In this document: positions 52,746 to 60,555 of the stretch, piece after piece
Numbering within the stretch: the first letter of the stretch is position 1
Layout of the letters: each line of letters opens with the position of its first letter
From: Kallipyga massiliensis ph2
GTDB lineage: Bacteria > Bacillota > Clostridia > Tissierellales > Peptoniphilaceae
DNA length: 64,000 nt
NCBI RefSeq assembly: GCF_000311985.1
Contig: NZ_HE978585.1
Coordinates: forward strand, 404,346-468,345
Direction of reading: 5' to 3'
The notes under the pieces: generated by a model
Databases searched by the model: none
What the model was told of the DNA's origin: nothing
The model's input: only the letters and a program-made list of their open reading frames with translations
Made by a program: the position numbers and the translations under genes

Positions 52746-55664
52746 ATGGCCAAATTGGAAATCACCCTCTTCGGCATGCCCCAGGTCCGACTGGACGGGG
52801 AGGAAGTCTATTTTCCCTATGCCAAAATCAATGCCATGCTCTATTATTTAGCTGTCAAGCCGGTAGTGGGACGGGATGAGATTGCCGGCCTTCTCTGGCC
52901 GGAGGAGGATGAACGGATTGCCAAAAAGAACCTCCGCAATGCCATCTACCAGGCAAAAAAAAGCCTGGGGGCGGAATTCATCGACTCGCCTAAAAAGTCC
53001 CTCCTTTGTCTGGATTGGTCCCAAGACATCTCTTGTGATGCCCTGAAATTTGCCGATAATCCTGTGGACAATTTGGCCCTCTATGGGGGCGATTTTTTGG
53101 ATGGATTTTATATCAAAGACAGCGAAGAATATGAATTCTGGACCATGAAGATGCGGGCCTTCTACCAGGAGAAATACATCGCTAACGCCTACCAGGTCCT
53201 GTCCGAGGCCATCGAGGCCGGACGCTTCGACCAGGTGGAAAAGCCCCTCCACACCCTGGTGGGGATGGATGAGTTTGATGAGCGCAATGTCCGCCTCCTC
53301 ATGACTTTTTATGCAAAGACGGGCCGGCGGGGAAAGGTCATCGAGGCCTATTATAATCTGAAGAAACTCCTCCGGGATGAATTGGGCATCAGCCCGGACA
53401 ATGATACCCGGGCCCTCTATGAGGAGGCAGTGGCTCAGGTCCGCCTGCCTGAAAAGGAAAAAGAGGACTTCTTCTATGGTCGCTACCCCGAGTTAGCCCA
53501 GGTGGGCGGGGCTATCCAAGCGTTGGCCAAGGGCCGGGGGGAGGGTCGGTCCATCCTCCTGGAAGGGGAGGCGGGGGTCGGCAAGACCGCCCTCATCCGC
53601 CGGGCCATGGAGGACCTCCCCCAAGGCGTCCTGACTACGGAAGTTATCGCCTATCAGGCGGAAACCCATTTTTCCCTTCGCCCCATGGAGGTCTTTTTGA
53701 GACGACTGGAGGACATCTTGTCCAGCCAGGGAGAGGAAATGAAGCGCAGTCAGGAGGTCCGGGACCTTTCCCGAACCATCCTCCTGGCCTTGGAACAAAT
53801 CACCCAGAAGTCCCCCCTGGTGGTGGTTTTCGACGACCTCCACTGGATGGATGACCTCTCCGTCCAGGTCCTGACCGCCACCATCCTCCGGGCCAACCCC
53901 CGGGTCCTCTTCCTCCTCCTCTCCCGTCCCGCCTTCCGCCAGGACCTCCTGGACATGGCCTCCAGCCTGGTTAATGCGGGGAAGCTGACCCCTATTACCC
54001 TCAAGCGGTTCAACCGGAAGGAGTCCGAGGAATTTGTCCGCCAGGCCATGGGGAAGAAGCTGGAAAATAAGGTCATGGACAGGATCTATTGGGAGACCGA
54101 AGGATCCCCCTTCTTCCTCACGGAATACCTCCAGGTCATGAATACGCCGGATCGAGACCCCTTTATGACCCCCAAAATCAAGGATGCCATCCGGGCCCGC
54201 TTCGCCTTCCTCAGCCCCCAGGAGCGGAAGCTCATCGACCTCATTTCCTATTTCTATGATGAGGCCCCCCTGTCCGTCCTCTCCCAGTTGACCGGCCTGT
54301 CGGACCTGGACCTGATTGGAATGCTGGAGGGACTAAAAAGGACCAACCTCCTGGTGGAAAAGGTCCACCAGGAGGATGTGGGGATTGCCTTCACCCACAT
54401 TAAACTCCGTGAGTACATCTACCAGGACCAATCCCCCGCCAAGCGTCAGGCCATCCACCAGCGGATTGGGCAGATTTTGGAGGAGGGCATCGAAAAAGGA
54501 GGGACGGGCTATATCTATTCCAAGCTGGTCTACCACTTCCGTGGGGCCAAGGACCCCTTCAAGAGCCTGGAATATGAGCTGGAAACTCTGAACTACTACC
54601 TGAATTTTTCGCATGAGCTCTTCCCGGTTCTGACCAACCAGCGGGAGGATGACCGCGAGGGGGTCTACATCCCCCGGGATCGGGCCAAGTCCTCCTTCGC
54701 CCATTTGGAAGCCCAGTTCTCTGACCTCCGTGGCCCGGATGAAAAGGAAATCCACCGCCTCCTCATGATCTTTTACTACATCAAGGGCCGCTACCTCATC
54801 CACGATGGCCTCTATGAGGAGGGAATCCAGGACATCCGCCGAGTCATCGACCTGGCCCGGGAGCTGGGGGACCAGGTCTTCATCCTGGAATCCTACAAGC
54901 AGGTCATCTTCTACCACATCCAGACCAACCAGGCCCAGGGGATGGAAAAGTATATCCGGGGAGGCCTGGACCTGGCCCGGTCCCTGGAGGATAAGGAAGA
55001 AGAGGGGATCCTCCTCCGCCTCCAAGGCCTATATTATATGATGGTTGGCGACAACGATCAGGCCCGGACCCACCTGGAGGCCTCCCTCCAAATCTTCCAA
55101 GACCGGGACTTCCTGGGTAGCCGGTATGCGGTCAACATCGCCGCCGCCCACAACTACCTAGGCGAAATCTTCTTCCAGGAAGGCAAGTACCGGGAAGCTT
55201 TGTCCGAATACGACCGGGCCATCGGCCTTTCCGAAGAGAAGAAGGCCTCATCCGCCATGTCCGTCTTCTACATCAACAAGGGTAAGACCCTCTATGCCCT
55301 GGGTCAGGTGGACCTGGCCGGCGAGGAATTCGCCATGGCCTACCAGCTCTATGGCCTCTTCGACTCCTTCTGGAAGCGGCCCGTCCTCGAAGCCTACCTG
55401 GCCCTCTGCTATTTCGACACCGGGGATATGGAAGCCGCCGCCAAATTCCTCAGCCGGGCCGGCGAAAACCGGGCCTCCCTCAAGGACCCCCGGGCCGACG
55501 GGACTGTCGCCTTTGCCTGGGTCCACATCCTGGAAACCACCGGCTCCTCCTCCCTCGACCCGGCCCTGGCTGCCCTCCAAAACCAAGACCTCACCAGCTA
55601 CCGGACCCGGGCCCTGGCCGGCCTGGATCCCAACCGGGATGCTTTCGAGAGAGGTCGGTTGTAG
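52746..55664 (+). CDS. SARP/BTAD-type regulator with AAA ATPase and TPR repeats
   Basis: A 972-residue protein. An N-terminal winged-helix region (LEITLFGMPQVRLDGEEV) and bacterial transcriptional activator domain (to about residue 245) are followed by an ATPase with Walker A EGEAGVGKTALIRR and Walker B LVVVFDDLHWMDD, then a helical half with TPR-like units (AAAHNYLGEIFFQEGKYREA). This is the AfsR-like layout: DNA binding gated by an ATP switch and a sensing superhelix. It faces hutH, so control of histidine use is suggested. The ATG at 52746 follows AAAGGAG. Confidence 0.88.
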   Translation: MAKLEITLFGMPQVRLDGEEVYFPYAKINAMLYYLAVKPVVGRDEIAGLLWPEEDERIAKKNLRNAIYQAKKSLGAEFIDSPKKSLLCLDWSQDISCDALKFADNPVDNLALYGGDFLDGFYIKDSEEYEFWTMKMRAFYQEKYIANAYQVLSEAIEAGRFDQVEKPLHTLVGMDEFDERNVRLLMTFYAKTGRRGKVIEAYYNLKKLLRDELGISPDNDTRALYEEAVAQVRLPEKEKEDFFYGRYPELAQVGGAIQALAKGRGEGRSILLEGEAGVGKTALIRRAMEDLPQGVLTTEVIAYQAETHFSLRPMEVFLRRLEDILSSQGEEMKRSQEVRDLSRTILLALEQITQKSPLVVVFDDLHWMDDLSVQVLTATILRANPRVLFLLLSRPAFRQDLLDMASSLVNAGKLTPITLKRFNRKESEEFVRQAMGKKLENKVMDRIYWETEGSPFFLTEYLQVMNTPDRDPFMTPKIKDAIRARFAFLSPQERKLIDLISYFYDEAPLSVLSQLTGLSDLDLIGMLEGLKRTNLLVEKVHQEDVGIAFTHIKLREYIYQDQSPAKRQAIHQRIGQILEEGIEKGGTGYIYSKLVYHFRGAKDPFKSLEYELETLNYYLNFSHELFPVLTNQREDDREGVYIPRDRAKSSFAHLEAQFSDLRGPDEKEIHRLLMIFYYIKGRYLIHDGLYEEGIQDIRRVIDLARELGDQVFILESYKQVIFYHIQTNQAQGMEKYIRGGLDLARSLEDKEEEGILLRLQGLYYMMVGDNDQARTHLEASLQIFQDRDFLGSRYAVNIAAAHNYLGEIFFQEGKYREALSEYDRAIGLSEEKKASSAMSVFYINKGKTLYALGQVDLAGEEFAMAYQLYGLFDSFWKRPVLEAYLALCYFDTGDMEAAAKFLSRAGENRASLKDPRADGTVAFAWVHILETTGSSSLDPALAALQNQDLTSYRTRALAGLDPNRDAFERGRL

Positions 55665-55763
55665 GGGGTGGGGCATACTCGTGTCATGCGGCAGTCCTGT
55701 GTCATTGCACAGCAAGCGAAATCGTTGTTTTATGAGGAAAGTTGGGACAACAAAAGACAAAAA

Positions 55764-55837
55764 TTTACCTCATGGGTAAATTATGAAATTGACAAAATCA
55801 CCTCTTCATGTTATATTAAATTTACCTTATAGGTAAA
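55764..55837 (+). promoter_or_regulatory. toxin-antitoxin promoter flanked by twin operators
   Basis: TTGACA (55789-55794), 17 bases, TATATT (55812-55817). Two 17-bp operators with identical arms TTTACC-5-GGTAAA flank it: 55764-55780 (centre TCATG) and 55821-55837 (centre TTATA). One lies before the -35 and one after the -10. This is typical autoregulation by an antitoxin dimer. Confidence 0.85.
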
Positions 55838-55857
55838 CTTTGAAAAGGGGTGACGGT

Positions 55858-56154
55858 TTGGTAATCACGTATAAATACAAAAAGATTGAAAAGATTTGTA
55901 CGGATGCCAAATTAGCGGAAAAAGCTTATGGTACAAACATGGCCCGAAAGATCCATCAGCGTATCGATGAAATCACAGCAGCCGATTCCGTTGAGATGAT
56001 GATAGAGTATCGAATTGGACGATGTCATCCTTTGACACAAAATAGGAAGGGTCAGTATGCAGTAGATTTGGTTCATCCCTATCGATTGGTTTTTGAAAAG
56101 ATTAATGAAGAAATCCAAATTGCCCATATCTTGGAGATTGTTGATTATCACTGA
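55858..56154 (+). CDS. HigB-like RelE-family toxin
   Basis: A 98-residue protein of the RelE/HigB mRNA-interferase fold: YKYKKIEKICTD near the N-terminus, GRCHPLTQNRKGQYAVDLV in the middle and the C-terminal EIVDYH. It probably cleaves mRNA at the ribosome. Start is TTG at 55858, with AAAGGGG seven bases upstream; no in-frame ATG is near. It is AT-rich relative to the core genes. The antitoxin gene follows 26 bases later. Confidence 0.87.
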   Translation: MVITYKYKKIEKICTDAKLAEKAYGTNMARKIHQRIDEITAADSVEMMIEYRIGRCHPLTQNRKGQYAVDLVHPYRLVFEKINEEIQIAHILEIVDYH

Positions 56155-56180
56155 ATGAAGAGTCCGGAAAAGGAGGTGGC

Positions 56181-57242
56181 ATGATGGTAAGAAGTCATAC
56201 TTATATTGCAACGCCTCCCGGGGCGACAATAAAGGAACAATTGAATGATAGAGGAATGAGCCAGAAAGAGTTTGCCGCCAGGATGGACATGTCGGAGAAA
56301 CATATCAGCAGGTTGATTAATGGCGAAGTGCAGTTAACACCGGAAACTGCGGTGAGATTGGAAATGGTGCTGGGCATTCCGGCTCGGTTTTGGAATAATC
56401 TGGAAGCTATTTTCAGGGAGAAGGTGATAAAAGCAGAAGCTGAAAATAGCATGGATGAAGATGCTGAACTAGCGAAGAAATTCCCTTACAAAGAAATGGC
56501 AGATAAGGGATGGGTCCCAGCGACAAAAAATATTTATGAAAGAGTATTTTATCTCAGAAAATTCTTTGAGGTTATCAGACTTTCGCTCATTGGCAAAGAT
56601 CAGATTACAAGAATAGCCTGTAGAAGGTTGAAGATCACCCAGAAAAGCGATCTCGCACTGATGGCATGGACCCAAGAGGTGAAGATCAAAGCACGCGAAA
56701 TTCCAACAGATCCAATTACCATCAAAGGTTTGAAGGCTGCAGTGCCTAAAATTCGGAAGATGAGTTTGCTTGAACCAGAGGACTTTTGCCCACAATTGAA
56801 AGAATGTCTTGCAGACTGCGGCATCGCACTCGTTTTTCTTCCTCATCTGAAAGGATCCTTTTTGCAAGGAGCTTCCTTTATAGATGGAAATAAAATTGTT
56901 GTAGGCCTGACAGCGAGAGGGAAGGATGCCGATCGTTTCTGGTTTAGCCTTTTCCATGAGCTCGGACATATCATTCTTGGCCATACTGGCCTGGTTAACG
57001 GTACATCGGAGGAGGATGAAAAAGCGGCAGATCAATGGGCTAGTGATGTCCTAATTAGTAAAGAAGCCTTCGAAGATTTCAGGAATCAAGGGGATTACTC
57101 TGCCCAAAGCGTTAAGCACTTTGCCGAGAATCAGGGAATCGCTCCTGGAATTGTTGTTGGAAGAATGCAGCAGGAGCGGATGATAAAGCATAGCATGTTG
57201 AACTCCTTAAAAGATAAGTACCTCATCTCCTATACATCTTGA
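56181..57242 (+). CDS. HigA-like antitoxin fused to ImmA/IrrE peptidase domain
   Basis: A 353-residue protein. The N-terminal HigA-type helix-turn-helix (GATIKEQLNDRGMSQKEFAA, then MSEKHISRLINGEVQLTPE) is joined to a long helical middle and a C-terminal DUF955 peptidase with FHELGHIILGH (about residue 257). An antitoxin carrying its own zinc protease motif could switch its own repression. AGGAGG precedes two ATGs, 56181 and 56184. Codon use is AT-rich, consistent with acquisition. Confidence 0.87.
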   Translation: MMVRSHTYIATPPGATIKEQLNDRGMSQKEFAARMDMSEKHISRLINGEVQLTPETAVRLEMVLGIPARFWNNLEAIFREKVIKAEAENSMDEDAELAKKFPYKEMADKGWVPATKNIYERVFYLRKFFEVIRLSLIGKDQITRIACRRLKITQKSDLALMAWTQEVKIKAREIPTDPITIKGLKAAVPKIRKMSLLEPEDFCPQLKECLADCGIALVFLPHLKGSFLQGASFIDGNKIVVGLTARGKDADRFWFSLFHELGHIILGHTGLVNGTSEEDEKAADQWASDVLISKEAFEDFRNQGDYSAQSVKHFAENQGIAPGIVVGRMQQERMIKHSMLNSLKDKYLISYTS

Positions 57243-57255
57243 AGCTAAAGCACGG

Positions 57256-57310
57256 CAGAGCCATATGGAGCCTCCTTATCTGGTGAAACCGGAGAAAAGG
57301 GGGGCTCCCC
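57256..57310. repeat. single unit of the 44-bp palindrome family (locus D)
   Basis: GAGCCATATGGAGCCTCC then TTATCTGGTGAAACCGGAG and AAAAGGGGGGCTCCCC align almost base for base with unit 2 of array C (GCCAAGTGGAGCCCTC, TTATCTGGCGGAATTGG, GGGAAAGGGGGGCT). One copy is present, between two convergent genes, followed by a terminator, like array C. Confidence 0.75.
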
Positions 57311-57337
57311 CTGCGTCCCGCCTTTATGAGTTCCGCC

Positions 57338-57392
57338 AAAAAAGCCCTGCCCCTGTCGGCATATTTCCGACAGAGGCAGGACTCTTGTTTTC
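57338..57392. terminator. bidirectional Rho-independent terminator
   Basis: Arms AGCCCTGCCCCTGTCGG and CCGACAGAGGCAGGACT pair with few mismatches around a short loop. A run of six A on the left and TTGTTTT on the right let it work for both convergent transcripts. Confidence 0.82.
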
Positions 57393-57458
57393 CCCGGCTT
57401 CCCAAGCTTCCCGGGCTCCCAGGCCACCTGGCTCCGGGCCGCCCGGGCTTCCCATCGC

Positions 57459-58088
57459 CTAGGCAATGGCTTCTTCTACTGCCTGGATGATGGGGCGGGT
57501 CTCTTCTTCGACCTTGGCCAGGATGGTGGCCATGGAGGATTTTTTCTCTTCGACGTAGGCCTGGTCTTTAATGGAACCCAGGTTGATCTTGACGTTATAG
57601 AATGCGCCGACGACGGCCATGCGGAGGTTGTGGACGCCGAGGCCCAGGTCGGTGATGGCGTTGGTGTTGCCCTTTTCCAGAAGGATGGGGGCATATTTGG
57701 TAAGTTCAGCGGCCTTGGTCCCTACGCCATAGGGGACGTTGGCGGCATTTTTGTATTCGGCCTGGATTTTTTCCCGGCGGGCCTGTTTCTCTTCGTCGGT
57801 ATCCTTGGGCATGCGGAAGGCGGCCATGACGCCGTTGAAGGAGTTGGCATCATTGTCCACTTCTTCCAGGAAGTGGTCCTGGAGAGCGTGGAGTTCGTTG
57901 GCCATTTCCTCCATTTCCTCTTTCACGTCGGTGTATTTGGGCGACTGGGCGGTGAGCTCGGCTACCATGGCGAAGAGGGCGGCGGATTGGGCAGCGGCCA
58001 GGGCGGCTACCGAACCGCCACCGGGGGCGGGGGAGTTGGACCCCAGTTCCTGGACGAAATCGGTCAGGGTCAGATGACGCAGTTCCAT
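57459..58088 (-). CDS. fchA: formiminotetrahydrofolate cyclodeaminase
   Basis: A 209-residue helical protein that converts 5-formimino-THF to 5,10-methenyl-THF and ammonia. The glycine loop SPAPGGGSVAALAAA (about residue 20) and the late segment DLGLGVHNLRMAVVGAFYNV are typical. It is the stand-alone form of the C-terminal half of animal FTCD. It lies 8 bases after ftcD, so the two steps are co-expressed. Confidence 0.93.
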   Translation of the reverse strand: MELRHLTLTDFVQELGSNSPAPGGGSVAALAAAQSAALFAMVAELTAQSPKYTDVKEEMEEMANELHALQDHFLEEVDNDANSFNGVMAAFRMPKDTDEEKQARREKIQAEYKNAANVPYGVGTKAAELTKYAPILLEKGNTNAITDLGLGVHNLRMAVVGAFYNVKINLGSIKDQAYVEEKKSSMATILAKVEEETRPIIQAVEEAIA

Positions 58089-58096
58089 GGTCCCTC

Positions 58097-58990
58097 CTAT
58101 TCTTCGATCAGGAGAGTTTCGATGACCTGGTCGGCCCGGAGGTCATGGCATTGGAGATAGTAGGAAGCGGTGTCGATCAGGGCCTGGAGGGGGACCATGC
58201 CGATGAGTTCGGTTTCGCCCACGGTCACACCATAGCGTTTGGCCTCGTACTTGATCATCTCCAGGGCCTGGTAGATGGCGGACTTTCGGTAGTCAACCAG
58301 GTTCATGGAGACCTGGACCATGCCCTTATCTTCCAGGGAGAGGCCGATGCCCTTGACCTTGGCCAGGCCGCCGCCGATGTGGCGGACCTTGCGGGCGATG
58401 GCATCGGCAATTTCGAACTTATCCGTGTTGAGGTTGACGTTGAAGGCGACCAGGTGGAAGCGGGCGCCCACCGCGGTGCAGCCGGATTTGGCATTCATCT
58501 CATGGGGGCCGTAGTCCGGCTCCCAGCCGTCTTCCTTGATCTTCTCGAAGAAGCCCTCATACTGCCCCTTCCGGACCTTGGCCAGGTTCTTGCGGGACTT
58601 GGACGTCGCTGCATCCTCATAGAGGTAGACCGGGATGCCCAGGTCGCCGATGGCCTTGCCCACCTTGTTGGCGTAGTCCACACACTCTTCGGTGGTGGTT
58701 TCGGTGATGGGGATAAAGGGAACGACATCGACCGCTCCCATCCGAGGATGGCCACCTTCATGCTTGGTCATATCGATGACCTCCTGGGCCACCTTGACCG
58801 ATTCGATCACGCAGTCAATGACCGCATCCGGGTCCCCGATAACCTCTACCACTGTTCGGTTGTGGTCCTTGTCGGGCTGGTAGTCCACCAGTTTGACATT
58901 TTCCTTGGCCCGGAAGCACTCGACAATCTTGTCCACCTTTTCCAGATCCCGACCCTCGGAATAGTTCGGGATGCACATGACACGCTTCAT
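58097..58990 (-). CDS. ftcD: glutamate formimidoyltransferase
   Basis: A 297-residue protein that moves the formimino group of N-formimino-glutamate to THF, the last step of this form of histidine degradation. It starts CIPNYSEGRDLEKVD, with HEGGHPRMGAVDVVPFIP in the middle, both conserved; length fits the bacterial single-function enzyme. GAGGAACC precedes the ATG. The sequence just upstream is repeated 762 bp away. Confidence 0.95.
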   Translation of the reverse strand: MKRVMCIPNYSEGRDLEKVDKIVECFRAKENVKLVDYQPDKDHNRTVVEVIGDPDAVIDCVIESVKVAQEVIDMTKHEGGHPRMGAVDVVPFIPITETTTEECVDYANKVGKAIGDLGIPVYLYEDAATSKSRKNLAKVRKGQYEGFFEKIKEDGWEPDYGPHEMNAKSGCTAVGARFHLVAFNVNLNTDKFEIADAIARKVRHIGGGLAKVKGIGLSLEDKGMVQVSMNLVDYRKSAIYQALEMIKYEAKRYGVTVGETELIGMVPLQALIDTASYYLQCHDLRADQVIETLLIEE

Positions 58991-59115
58991 GGTTCCTCCT
59001 TATACGCTATGGTTTGGGCACTGGGCCCATTTCTCATTCTCATTCATCCTCACTCTAGCAGGGGGCAATCTACCCACCGTCTAAAAGCGGGTTGGTCAGC
59101 CATTTTTTGCAAAAA

Positions 59116-59150
59116 AATGCCCCCGAAACCGGAAGGCCGAGGGCATTTTG
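59116..59150 (-). terminator. terminator of first duplicated gene
   Basis: AATGCCC and GGGCATT arms, with CCGG symmetry in the loop, followed on the minus strand by TTTTTTT. The homologous element occurs after the second copy. Confidence 0.8.
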
Positions 59151-59168
59151 GTCCGTTTATCGACGGGT

Positions 59169-59747
59169 TTACTTCTTATCCGACGTCAAGGACAAATTGA
59201 TAAACCAAGGGGCTTGGTCCTCGCCGGTTCCACTGAGAGCGAGCCTGCTGCCGTCCTTGAGCGTGTAGACGACCACATAAAGTCCGGATCCTCCCTTCTC
59301 ATGGGGAAGGTGGTCAAAGTCCGACCAGGTGACATGGTCCCCGCCGACCTGGCCTAGATAGCGAATGACATCCTCCTTGGTTTGGATGGACTTGGGCTCG
59401 ATTTTTCCCTCCTTTTCCTGTGGCTGGATGGAGGCCTTTTCCAGGTTGAGGGAAATATCCCGGGGAGGCTGGTCCATGGAATCTCCGCTGAAATGCAGTG
59501 TACTGCCGTCTTTCAACTGGTAGGTGATCGTATGGCCCTCGGCGTCTTCCTTTTCGTGGGGGAGGTGGTCAAAATCCGACCAGGTAATATTTTTTTCGCC
59601 CTTTTGATCGAAATACTGGAGGAACTGGGCGGCGGTGGTCACATCTTGGCTCTTGATCGGGGCCTGCCGGAAAAAGTGAAAGTAGGCAATAACGGCAATG
59701 AGGATCAGGATGCCCACAAGAATCCGACGTCTTTTTTTATCCTTCAT
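59169..59747 (-). CDS. membrane-anchored two-repeat protein, copy 1
   Basis: A 192-residue protein: basic N-terminus, one membrane helix (ILVGILILIAVIAYFHFF), then two repeats of about 70 residues. Each has a TWSDFDHLPHEK segment, a YxLKDGSxL strand and a (S)GxxxDQxP turn, separated by a charged linker. It may export a domain of unknown fold; no family is recognised. AAGGAG precedes the ATG. Paralogue of the next gene. Confidence 0.78.
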   Translation of the reverse strand: MKDKKRRRILVGILILIAVIAYFHFFRQAPIKSQDVTTAAQFLQYFDQKGEKNITWSDFDHLPHEKEDAEGHTITYQLKDGSTLHFSGDSMDQPPRDISLNLEKASIQPQEKEGKIEPKSIQTKEDVIRYLGQVGGDHVTWSDFDHLPHEKGGSGLYVVVYTLKDGSRLALSGTGEDQAPWFINLSLTSDKK

Positions 59748-59878
59748 AGTGATTACTCCTTCTTATAGGTATGGTTTGGGCCCTGGGCCCATTTCTGATT
59801 CTCATTCACCTTCACTCTAGCAAGGAGCAATCTACCCACCGTCTAAAAGCGACCTAGCCAGCTATTCTTTGCAATAAA

Positions 59879-59912
59879 AATGCCCCCGAAACCGGAAGTC
59901 GGGGACATTTTG
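59879..59912 (-). terminator. terminator of second duplicated gene
   Basis: AATGCCCCCGA and TCGGGGACATT arms, slightly mismatched, flanked by A and T runs. It corresponds to the 59116 element. Confidence 0.7.
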
Positions 59913-59930
59913 GTCTGTTTCTTGACGGAT

Positions 59931-60518
59931 TTACTTCTTATCCGGAGTCAAGGACAAATTGATAAACCAAGGAGCTTGGTCCTCTCCGGGGCCACTTAGA
60001 CTGAGCATGCTGCCGTCCTTGAGCGTGTAGATGACCATATAAAGTCCCGATGCTCCCTCCTCAGGGGGTAAATGGGGTAAGTGGTCAAAGTCCGACCAGG
60101 TAACATGGTCCCCGCCGACCTGGCCCACATAGCGAATGACATCTTCCCTGGTTTGAATGGACTTGGGCTCGATTTTCCCCTCCTTGTCCTGTGGCTGGAT
60201 GGAAGCCTTTTCCAGGTTGAGCGATATCCACCGGGGAGGCTGATCCAAAGAATCTCCGCTGAAAAGCAGTTCACAACCGTCCTTTAACCGGTAGGTGACC
60301 GTATGGCCTTCGTCGGCGTCATCCTTTTCATGAGGAAGGTGGTCAAAGTCCGACCAGCTAACAGTCCGGGTTCCATTTTGATCCAAGTATTGCAAAAAGT
60401 CAGGCCCGGTTTTCACATCTCGGCTATTGATTTGGCCTTGACGGAAGAAGACCAAGTAAAGCAACAAGACAACAAGGACAAGGACGGGGAGAATTATTTT
60501 GTATTTCTTTGCGTTCAT
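59931..60518 (-). CDS. membrane-anchored two-repeat protein, copy 2
   Basis: A 195-residue paralogue of copy 1: membrane helix (IILPVLVLVVLLLYLVFF), then two WSDFDHLPH repeats. The second repeat has an insertion (LPHLPPEEGAS). The ATG at 60518 is chosen because it aligns with the copy 1 start, although its ribosome site is weak; earlier in-frame starts (ATG 60539, TTG 60545) are possible. It lies 37 bases after a low-GC secreted-protein gene, with no terminator between. Confidence 0.78.
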   Translation of the reverse strand: MNAKKYKIILPVLVLVVLLLYLVFFRQGQINSRDVKTGPDFLQYLDQNGTRTVSWSDFDHLPHEKDDADEGHTVTYRLKDGCELLFSGDSLDQPPRWISLNLEKASIQPQDKEGKIEPKSIQTREDVIRYVGQVGGDHVTWSDFDHLPHLPPEEGASGLYMVIYTLKDGSMLSLSGPGEDQAPWFINLSLTPDKK

Positions 60519-60555
60519 AAGATCACACTCGACTTTCATTTTCAAAGAAAATAAA

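Larger units (their letters stand above)
59008..60530. repeat. tandem segmental duplication, unit about 762 bp
   Basis: The segment starting TATGGTTTGGGC at 59008 recurs at 59770. Both copies contain, in order, a GGGCCC-rich leader, CACTCTAGCA, CTACCCACCGTCTAAAAGCG, a terminator hairpin with CCCCGAAACCGGAAG, and the 3' end and body of a gene (59169 and 59931). The copies have diverged in sequence but keep the order. Confidence 0.88.

Noticed and set aside
55690-55750. Possible degenerate copy of the 44-bp repeat core (GCGAAATCG with later GAGGAAAG)
   Set aside because: Only short matches and no palindrome of the expected form; not distinguishable from chance by eye.
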